Source: Cerioporus squamosus
Taxonomy: Eukaryota; Basidiomycota; Agaricomycetes; Polyporales; Polyporaceae
Direction: 5' to 3'
Assembly (NCBI GenBank): GCA_022592435.1
Contig: JABYQS010000011.1
Span: 310,001-374,000, forward strand
Length of the DNA stretch: 64,000 bases
Under the pieces are notes generated by a model. It saw nothing but the letters and a program-made list of their open reading frames with translations. It had not been told where the DNA came from and searched no databases. The position numbers and the translations under genes were made by a program. Below are positions 56,501-64,000 of this stretch, one piece after another (positions within the stretch are counted from its first letter, which is position 1; each line of letters begins with the position of its first letter).

Positions 56501-57439
56501 CAGAAGGTAGACTTTTGTTTGGGTTATCCGCTAATGCGAGTAATGGACCTGACTACGTAACAGGCTTACCCCGTGGCATATCTCGAATTCGTGCGTAACG
56601 AAGACGGGTCGGTCACCAAGTTGGGCCCGCGTAACGAGAAGGAAGAGCTCAAGGCCCAGGATCAATGGCTGGTACGTACAGCTCTTGGCTCGGAGGTGCT
56701 GCCGCTCACATACGATCATAGGCCCAACGGGAAAACGCAATCGCTAAGATTCGCGCTGACCTCGAGAAGCAGATCGAGTCGCTCGAGAAGATGTCCGAAC
56801 GGCTGTACGGTATCGCAGGTGGTCGGTTCGAGGGAAAGCACAAGCCCGATGGTGAGTGGTCCAGGTGACCTTGTATGCGCCAACCGTTGACCAAGTCTTC
56901 TCAGATCCTATTCCTGACCATATCGAGAATATTTACAGCGAGCTCGTGGAGCAGGATTCGCGGCCATCGGCCTCTCAACTGCTCTATCGCCTCAATTACA
57001 TGGATGCTGGATATCTCTATCTCTACACGGAGGATCAGATTCGCTTAGCGAAAGAGCGGATGGGCGATGACATTGAGAAGGAACTTCAAGTAGGTTCCCA
57101 TCAAGTCCTTCTCATTTGTACATGCTGACATTCCCGTCCCAACAGTACGTCTGTCCTCCACGCAGTGTCCGGGACTTTCGCGTTGTCGTCGTCAAGGACG
57201 CGCAGTGGTCGCGAAAGGAGCCCATGCGTACAGCACAGATCACTCTTTGGGACCCCATGCGTATGGTCTTCAGCGACGGAGGTAACCCTGGCGAGATCCG
57301 CGAGGGTCAGCGGTTTTTGGTGACGAACCTGGAACCCAGCCAGCCCAGGGCGTGGATGGCCCCTGGTCCGGAGTCCGTTGTTTATCTGGTATCGAAGAAG
57401 AATGCTCGATGGACGAGTATCAAGTCGAGCAAGCGTTGA
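53552..57439 (+). CDS. BRH2: BRCA2/Brh2 homologue, recombination mediator
   Basis: It loads Rad51 on single-stranded DNA in homologous recombination. The proposed first exon MRRSS (53552) is joined over 48 nt to ESPESGSARKRRRLSSPTY, then FPITQEDIATFDELEKQL. BRC-like Rad51-binding motifs include VGFSSVASIHVGKSNWAA with AEAMARAAEKMKQW, and GGFVSVASVSANL. The DNA-binding part starts KFFDL, then YTDDEMLDMG, with the helical domain DIDELRQMTPANAVYYTFY. OB1 carries HYALILWKLAAMVCLEPERE, RWCWVEVMRQLLYRYERELNGG and APAICPMVLCVSNI. OB2, a tower-like helical pair (AIAKIRADLEKQIESLEKM) and OB3 to SIKSSKR follow. N-terminal splicing (53750-53900) is uncertain, a frame change near 54815-54832 looks like an indel, and the intron 55437-55470 is only 34 nt. 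Confidence 0.85.
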
Positions 57440-57561
57440 TATCAGTGTACTTGCTGTAGTGTGCTGTGCTGCTACGGCTACTTAGTGCTGGTAGATTGTG
57501 TACGTCGCGACAGCAGTCTGTACGAGCGGTCCATGAGTAACAAAGACGCCAAGGTTGACAT

Positions 57562-57641
57562 GAACCCTTGGCACAGTGGTAGCGCGTGAGATTCCAGCTG
57601 GGAAATCCTCAAGGTCGTCCGTTCAATCCGGGCAGGGTTCA
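57562..57641 (+). tRNA. tRNA-Trp (CCA) with short intron
   Basis: Acceptor arms GAACCCT (57562-57568) and AGGGTTC (57634-57640) pair fully, followed by discriminator A. The A box TGGCACAGTGGTAGCGC has one mismatch in the D stem. The anticodon CCA follows TT in the loop and is followed by a short intron, about 8 nt, whose TGG can pair with the anticodon. The T arm GTCCG-TTCAATC-CGGGC is complete. Total 80 nt. A T5 run follows at once. Confidence 0.8.
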
Positions 57642-57643
57642 GC

Positions 57644-57648
57644 TTTTT
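57644..57648 (+). terminator. RNA polymerase III terminator of tRNA-Trp
   Basis: Five consecutive T residues begin three bases after the tRNA 3' end, a minimal eukaryotic Pol III stop. Confidence 0.7.
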
Positions 57649-57867
57649 GTCGTCCTGCCAACCCTCCACCAGTAGAGACTACTCATTGAGGTGTTAAGAC
57701 ACGTCCGTCCGAATATCAGTCACTAGCAGTGTTCAAGCGAGGGAATTACTATGCGGAGTAGTAGTGATGCGATTACGATGTGTGGATACGAGTACAAAAC
57801 ATGATGCATGAGAAGTCGAACACGAAAGCGAGTGCCCCACGAGCCACAACAGTCCACTGGTAACCGC

Positions 57868-59638
57868 TCACGCTTCCGCAAGCCCATACTTGCGGAGAAC
57901 CCCACGATAGTCTCCGACATCCTCGCGTCCCATAGCCACCACAGTCGCCTTCGCAGCGCTGCGTGGCCCGAAGACGCGCGCTGCGACACGGCGAATCGTT
58001 GCGTTGTCAACAGCGTCGATCTTGTCGCACATCTCTGACACGGGGATCTTGCGTCCGTGCACAAGGACCTGCAACCAAAGTCAGTCAATGGGACCAGTCG
58101 AAGACCCGTGGAAACTCACCTGGCGACCGAGATCCTCGACTTCGACCGCGCGGCTCTCAAGCGCCATCATGAGGCTGGACTTGAGCTGGTTCTTCGCGCG
58201 GCTGAGCTCTGCGCCGGGAATGTTCGAGTAGAGCAGTAAGCTCAGCTGGTGCACAAGATGGGGGAGGATGTGCGCAGGGGTGTTGCTCTGGCGCCCGCTC
58301 GAAGGGATGAACGACGCGAAGAGACCGAAGAGGGAGGAGTCGGTGTAGATGTGATGGAAGGATGCGCAGTGGTCAATCTGCGGGAAGTGGTTGAGGATGT
58401 GCGTGTACAAGCGCGAGTACATGCCCTTGCCGGGGCCGCCTGAGGAGTGTGCGTAAGTGAGTGCAATCTGGAGTAAGGACGGAATATACACACCTGCTGA
58501 GAAGCTGCCTCCGCCGCCCAAGAGCACCTGCATTGTAGCAACCGCATAAACGTCGTCATCGTGGATGCCGACACCCTCGAACGCTAGGTATACATGGTTG
58601 AACTCCGTCGAAGGGTCATGGATGAACCTATGACCACCGGTGTATGTCGATCCTTCTACCGGAGAATCTTGCTTCGGCAGTGGAGGGTAGTTCAAGTACG
58701 ACGATGCAGCTCGAGTGAGTGACTTGTATAATGAAGGGGACGTTGATTGAGATGACTGGAGCAAGTGTGGGGATACTTGTTGTGATTGGCGTGACGACGC
58801 AGGACCCTTCTGCCCATCCGCCCCGTCCGTCGCATCCGCATATACCGTAGACGCGACGGGTGCGGGACCGCGCAGGTGAGAGAAGTGACGATCCACGTAC
58901 TCAACGAGTTCGGCGTGTTGCATCCCAGCACCCGCGATGACCATCCTATCCGGCCGATACCACCTCTTCATGTACTTTTCCAGCATATCTTTGCTGATGA
59001 CGTCTATTCGGTCCTCCGGGCATAGCAGAGAGTTCCCCAGACCCTTGTTGTCGTATGCGACTTCGTGCAAAACCTCTGGCAGGATCATCTCCGGCTTCGC
59101 GCTGACCTCGCGCAGCTCGTACCGCGCGGCTTCTCGCTGCGCATCAAGCTCCTCCGGCAGGAATGCGGGGTTGAGGACAGTGTCGGCTATGAGAGACATT
59201 GCGAGCTGCGTGCCCTTGTGGAAGTGAGACGACTGGTACATGATTGACTCCCGTGCCGACGAGCAAAGAATCTGTCCGCCAAGGGCAGTCGATGTCCGCG
59301 GCCATTTGCTCTTCGGAGCGCGACTTCGTCGTCTGAGTAAAGCATATGAGAACAAGTCGTGCACTCTAGTACTGTTGCTCTACCTTGAACGCCATCCTAT
59401 CCAGAAAGTGGCTCACTCCCAAGGTAGATGGAGTTTCATATCTGGAACCTGCGTCGACGTACAGCCCGACAGAGGAGAAGTGACCGGGTGTACTTTCTGT
59501 TGCAACTCGAATGCCGTTAGGGAGGGTGGTAATGTCGACAGGCGGGTCGGAAGGTTTTGGTGCCAAGTGAAGCGACCTATTCCATGGATGCCGGCGCGAG
59601 GTAGAGGTGCGTAGAGAGTGGACAGCAGCACGGCGCAT
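57868..59638 (-). CDS. MAS2: Mitochondrial processing peptidase alpha subunit
   Basis: It binds presequences for cleavage by the beta subunit in the matrix. The ATG at 59638 gives MRRAAVHSLRTSTSRRHPW, an Arg/Ser-rich targeting sequence. Then come TTLPNGIRVATESTPGHFSSVGLYVDAGSRYE, HFLDRMAFK (in place of the catalytic HxxEH of the beta subunit), SRESIMYQSS-type block ARESIMYQSSHFHKG, YRPDRMVIAGAGM and the glycine-rich substrate loop [22 protein letters not shown]. The end reads LRKYGLAEA. Around 59283-59285 a three-G run on the plus strand makes one base too many: AADID must be followed by LGGQILCSS, found one frame over. This is probably a homopolymer error. A long Ser/Gln insertion lies before the glycine loop. 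Confidence 0.92.
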
Positions 59639-59719
59639 GGTGGTCAAGGTCCAAGGTCTGCGGTTTGGCGCCAACTAGTCAGCTACTACTAAGTACGAGG
59701 GTTACGACATCGTGAGCAG

Positions 59720-59725
59720 CAAAAA
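59720..59725 (-). terminator. RNA polymerase III terminator of tRNA-Cys
   Basis: A T run on the minus strand starts right at the tRNA 3' end (A run on the plus strand at 59721-59726). It ends transcription before the MPP-alpha start 88 bp further on. Confidence 0.7.
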
Positions 59726-59806
59726 AGGCCCCATCGTGACTTGAACACGAGACCCCAGGAGAAGTACGAACTGCAATCCTGTGCTCTACCACTGAGCTAT
59801 AAGGCC
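59726..59806 (-). tRNA. tRNA-Cys (GCA) with 9-nt intron
   Basis: Read on the minus strand: acceptor GGCCTTA pairs with TGGGGCC with G-U pairs, D arm GCTC-AGTGGTA-GAGC, anticodon stem CAGGA/TCCTG, loop TTGCAG with anticodon GCA, intron of about 9 nt after position 37, T arm TCGTG-TTCAAGT-CACGA. The discriminator base is U, the known Cys identity base, which supports the call. Confidence 0.9.
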
Positions 59807-60661
59807 ATGCCGAAGTCTTGGGCCAGCGCGGTTACAATGCTAGGGCGCTTATGCTCGATGGCTGCGGGCGTCTTCACAACTCCCGAGCGATTTCCGTAAG
59901 TACGATCGTGAACCGACCACAGGTATGGGTTTCCGACTTTCCGTCGCTCTGCACGGCTATTGGCTCACTACTGTTCCTTGCCAGTGGCTTCGATGGCAAG
60001 CCGCGCGGCCATCCTAGTGTTCATTCCACCGCCAGGTCCCACTATCAAGCATGATGGTATACCTGGAAGCTGGCGGCCGCCCACGTCAACATACCTTGCG
60101 AGGACGCGGTCGAGATCGGATGTCCTCCGCTACAGATGGACATTCTTGGGCTATTTCTCCGTCTGGGTCGAAGTCTGAGAGCCAGCATGAAGCTGGAAGT
60201 TCACAGTGAGAGGACCACAGTCCACTCGGGCTTCGAGAACTCGGTGAGCTCAGAGTCGTTCGTCTCCGGAGAGCAACGCCCGTCGACCTGGCGCGGACTG
60301 TAGCTGACCGACCCTTTGATGTGGTTGCCGATTTTGCGACCTCCCGTCGCGTATGTATTATGGGAAACCAATCGTGCTTCGACGACCGCGCAATCTGTTC
60401 TCGCTGTAGCGCACCCTGCAGACTCCAGCCCGCCACCCCGTCTATGCCCCATTCGAACGGTCCAATGCGGGGCGGAGGAACTATCTCCAACCTAAATGGC
60501 TAAATTTCTCGGCCCACGAATAGTCCCCTGCGCGACGAAGCCCGCCGTGATGGGTGATTAAAAGATGTCTTCTGGGTGGTTGGTGTTTCTTCCCTTCCCC
60601 GCTGCTCCCCTGTCCGCTTGTCCTCCATACCTTCCTTGCCTCCCGGAGGACTGCATGCAAG
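59807..60661. other. Intergenic region with no supported gene
   Basis: This lies between tRNA-Cys and the DUF6534-like gene. Frames on both strands are short and lack domains. A pyrimidine-rich tract (CTTCCCTTCCCCGCTGCTCC near 60590-60610) precedes the ATG at 60662, a likely core promoter feature. Confidence 0.5.
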
Positions 60662-62823
60662 ATGGTTCATGTCGACGATTCGGCTCTTAGGACGAGCCTG
60701 GGCGCCCTCCTCATGGGTGGCATGGTCTGCACAGGGTACGCAGCCTACACTCTGCACGGGCGGATTGTCCATATCCTCAACTGTAATGTTCAGGCTTTCC
60801 GGGATTGTCGGCATGCAAACCGTCCTTTACTTCCGCCTGTTCACTCGTGACCAATACGCCACGAAGCTCAAGGTAAGTCCACAACTCGGCTCCGAACGAA
60901 GATGGACTACCTTCTCATCATCTGCCGTACCTGCCCGCAGGTCGCTGTGATTTTGTAGGTGTCGTGCATCATTGACTATTGCAGGAGGCCTTACAAGGCT
61001 TTGGTTCAGCTTCCTTGATATGTTGCACTCCTCGATGATAGCGGCTGCAAGCTACATGTACTTCGTCAGTCACTTTGGAGAGATGGATGTTACAGACCAA
61101 GTATTCTGGTGCGTGTTGGGTCATGGTGTTCTTGGCGTTCATTCCCTCATCCTGGATTGTGTATAGGACGGTTGGCGTGAGTGCTCTCCCTCTGTTAAGG
61201 GTGTGGGTCTTCTGACTGTTGAGTAGGTTTCGATAGCGTTAACGGTACGTCGTCCCGTTCGCATGGACACGGCTTGGAACTCATCTCGGACAGGCTATAA
61301 TGACTGTTTGCGTTCACTTGTAAGTCGGTATCTTGATGCTCCGTACTTGTGATGGCTCAGCACTACCTCCGCAGGTTTTTCTCGATCCGTCTGTTCAAGT
61401 GTAAGGCACCTGCGATCCCTTTTGTTCCATACGATGAATCCTCAATGATGGCGTATCGTCGTTCACAGTAAGCAAAGGCAACTACTTCCTCACAGTGCCA
61501 ATAGTGAGTAATAATGTCATGATATCGTTGGAATATCGCTCACCTCTTGTAGGCAGTCCTGGCAGTCGCTCGAGTAGGTAAGCAGACATGTCATTGTGTC
61601 ACATAGGTGGTGACTTACTGACGGTTCTTCTGCCAGTTGCCGCGTTCGGTGAGCAAGCCCTTCGATCGTCTTGACTCCCACTGATGGCTCTCCTACTCGT
61701 CAAGTCACCGCTGTGGAGTTGTGAGTTTGCTTTGCCCCGCCCCTGCACTGATAGGCTGATCACGCGACATCCCAGGATACGTCTAGGCAGCTTCCACGTC
61801 TTTGGTGACCGCTTCAGAGTACGTGTGGTTGCACCGGAGCGTGACATGAGATACTCATGGCTGAGTTTTGTAGTGGGTCTTCACTCTTGGACTCGTCTTG
61901 TCCTCGGTCGTGGACTTCTTGATCACCGTGGGCCTTTGCTACTACCTCCGGCGACACAGAGGCGGTACGGGCAGGTGAGTCTCACCCCATGTGACCTCGT
62001 TGCGATCGACAACTAAGTGCGACTGCACACGTCTCCAGATTCGATCATATTCTCAACACCGTTACGCTCTACACAATTGAGAATGGCTTGCTCACCTCGT
62101 AGGCCTCTTTTCATACACTACCGCGTCGCTGACGGCTGACGTGTGCACTCAGTGTTACGACCCTAATATCGCTGATCTTTGTGAGTTGTCTCCGCCGTAG
62201 CATGCTGCTGCCAGAAACTTACCCGGATACCCAGTGGCTCGTGAAGTCTGACGAGTTGATCTACCTCGGCCTACACTTTGCCATCAGCAAGCGTGCGTGG
62301 ACTTCTCCGTTTCTACTCTACTAGATTGCCCTAATACAATACTCCCCCACTGTAGTATATGCGAACTCGTATCTGGCTTCGTAAGCATTCAGAAATCATC
62401 TCGATGTGCTAGGCTCACCTATCTTCTCATGTCAGTATGAACGCTCGCAAGACCCTGATGGCGCAATCTGGTCAGTCGCAGTCGACCAGTGGACACCGTC
62501 TGCCCGTCATCTTCCCCTCCCAACGTGGCCTTCGAGACTCGGTACGTTTCATGATCCGTCATCACTCCAGACCACATCGAGACTAACTATTTTCTTCTCA
62601 GAACGCCGACCAACTCAACCTTGGTGTCGGAACGAGGGTGAGTCTACGAAGACACCCCCCTCATCGTGGCTTGCCCGGCTGACTCGCTACGCGTCCGCAG
62701 GTGCACATCACCGTGGACAAGACCACAGACTACATGCCGGATGAGAACCAGGACACGGTCTCTTCAGAGCAGCAGTCCCAGACAGGAAGCCGTCCGTGTC
62801 CAGAATTGTCGTTTGATGCGTGA
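60662..62823 (+). CDS. Seven-transmembrane DUF6534-like protein
   Basis: About 13 short exons in 2.2 kb. MVHVDDSALRTSLGALLMGGMVCTG is joined to LSGIVGMQTVLYFRLFTRD, then YATKLKVAVILLWFSFLDMLHSSMIAAASYMYFVSHFGEMD, AIMTVCVHLFFSIRLFKL, SKGNYFLTVPI, LGLVLSSVVDFLITVGLCYYLRRHRGGTGRFDHILNTVTLYTIENGLLTS, and YLGLHFAISKLYANSYLASMNARK. The cytosolic tail ends ELSFDA (TGA 62821-62823). The pattern of seven helices with the LNTVTLYTIENGLLTS-type block is that of DUF6534 proteins, greatly expanded in mushrooms and of unknown function. Some very small exons (VSIALT) make automatic models error-prone. GPCR-like topology is an inference from helix count only. Confidence 0.75.
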
Positions 62824-63047
62824 GCTCGTGCGGCCGCTATTGTGTATACCTGGATATTTCTCTCCTTTACGGTTTGACCACACATACTCCTCCTTTGATA
62901 CGATATCATTCCAGATGCGAGATAGCACTGTTGTTTTCGTACACGTACACGTCCAGAAACCTAGTTTGTATCGCGATCCCGCTGGCGGACGGTGTCGGGT
63001 GTCGAGCATAATATGGCTCGCTTTGGCCCCCGCCGGTGTATCGCACC

Positions 63048-64000
63048 TCAGTTGGTCTTCCGGAGGAGGGGTATGATGTCTCCGACGCTGTGGTGTAGGA
63101 CGTGTCCACGCTCTTTCTTCACGTACATGAGATAGGTCGACGCCCCGGCGACGACACTTATGAAGGACGCAAGCGCCGCGTACTTGAACTGCGACGGCTT
63201 GCTTAAGGCCATCGTGAGGACATACTGAGCAAGGGGAAGATGAGTATGAGCCGCTCGTGCGACGAAGGGCGCCGTACCTTGAGCATGTCGGCGACATTTT
63301 GCATCGAATACTGGAGCGCCGTCCTGTTGAGTCCATAAGATGTGAGCGGATACGTGACGGCACGAAGTGGGATTGCATACAGAGAGTTCCTCCTGGGATG
63401 CGTGGCGAGTGCTAGTTGCAGCTCCTTCAGCTGGCAGAGGTCAAACGCCCATAGGCCTATCCTGGAGAGCATCATCCCTACGGTAGAGACATGAGCTACT
63501 GTAGACGAGGAGACAGTATGACTGATGGTATCGAACATACCTCCAAAGAGTAGAGCAGCATTCCAAGCGGGTGCTCGCGTGCCGTCTGACGGCGCCCCGA
63601 CATAGAGCACGATGAGCACCGGGAGCAAGCAGACAACCTCTGACCTGAGCAAAACACTGGTGAGCAGCCCCTCGAAGACCATTGGCACAACACTCACCAG
63701 ATGCTCCAGTTTCCAGCGCGCACCAGGCCAAGCTTCTTCTCCAGGAAAGGCATCGCCAACGTTCCTGCAAGGCCGGCGACAACATTCAGGCCCCGCATTC
63801 CCGCGAGGAACGGGTCGCTATATGCGTGTGCCTTCAGGTAACTCAGCATCGTGCCGTCGAAACTGAGCACGGTCAGGTATAGCCAGGAGATCGCGAGCGA
63901 CGAGAGGAAGATGGGGTATTGCGCAAACTCGCGCCAGTCGAGGGCAGCTTCCTTCAGTCGAGCGTAGACCCCCTGAACGAGATTCCTGCCCATTGACGCA
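63048..64000 (-). CDS. Ferroportin-type iron exporter (SLC40 family), 5' end outside the window
   Basis: The C-terminal part of a multi-helix transporter; the start lies beyond 64000. Exons read LDWREFAQYPIFLSSLAISWLYLTVLSFDGTMLSYLKAH, then LNVVAGLAGTLAMPFLEKKLGLVRAGNWSIW, GMMLSRIGLWAFDLCQLKELQLALATHPRRNSL joined to TALQYSMQNVADMLK, then YVLTMALSKPSQFKYAALASFISVVAGAS, ending LLRKTN with TGA at 63050-63048. LTVLSFDGTML and SRIGLWAFDL are ferroportin marks. Family members export Fe(II) across the plasma or vacuolar membrane. About four introns in the visible part all keep frame. Confidence 0.88.

Overview
The window is nuclear DNA of a filamentous basidiomycete, most likely an Agaricomycete (mushroom or wood-decay lineage). 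The signs are GC-rich coding DNA, genes broken by many introns of about 45-65 nt with GTNNGY-type donors, intron-containing tRNA genes, and gene content such as a BRCA2 homologue, mitochondrial EF-Ts, a DUF6534-like seven-helix protein, a trypsin-fold protein without signal peptide and a basidiomycete-style Zn2Cys6 regulator. No transposon, CRISPR array, rRNA gene or bacterial operon was seen.

Layout: 0.1-6.9 kb, minus strand: an SAS4-like chromatin protein, NAF1 (H/ACA snoRNP assembly) and a secreted serine carboxypeptidase. 7.6-19.1 kb, plus strand: three tandem paralogues of a very large 2-oxoglutarate/Fe(II) dioxygenase-like family. The first is short and decayed, with every metal and co-substrate residue lost and a frameshift. 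The second is complete but carries a one-base frameshift. The third reads through intact. 19.4-25.5 kb: mitochondrial EF-Ts, a taxilin-type coiled-coil protein with a SUMO-like domain embedded in it, and UDP-GlcNAc pyrophosphorylase. 27.4-35.7 kb: a secreted exo-beta-1,3-glucanase, TRM6 (tRNA m1A58), a UCS-domain myosin chaperone divergent from TRM6, and the trypsin-fold protein. 36.1-40.9 kb: class I myosin. 41.3-46.1 kb: a disordered coiled-coil protein, riboflavin synthase, a tiny membrane protein and a type I membrane protein. 47.5-52.5 kb: the Zn2Cys6 regulator, transaldolase and alkaline ceramidase. 53.5-64 kb: BRCA2, tRNA-Trp, mitochondrial processing peptidase alpha, tRNA-Cys, the DUF6534-like protein and a ferroportin cut by the window end.

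Most genes are unrelated housekeeping neighbours, as is normal in fungi. Possible functional links are the myosin chaperone beside a myosin I gene, and UDP-GlcNAc synthesis near a wall glucanase (cell-wall metabolism). The least explained part is the dioxygenase array: the two long members end in a basic nuclear-localisation-like stretch and a SUMO-interaction-like VIDLT tail, and the third has four spaced TGGKT motifs.

Caution: single-base frame breaks occur in at least four conserved genes (UAP1, myosin I, MPP-alpha, dioxygenase 2) and probably in BRCA2. They look like consensus indel errors in the assembly, so the one-base break in dioxygenase 2 should not by itself be read as gene death. 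Splice sites were read by eye from donor/acceptor and phase agreement; spans are gene-level CDS limits.
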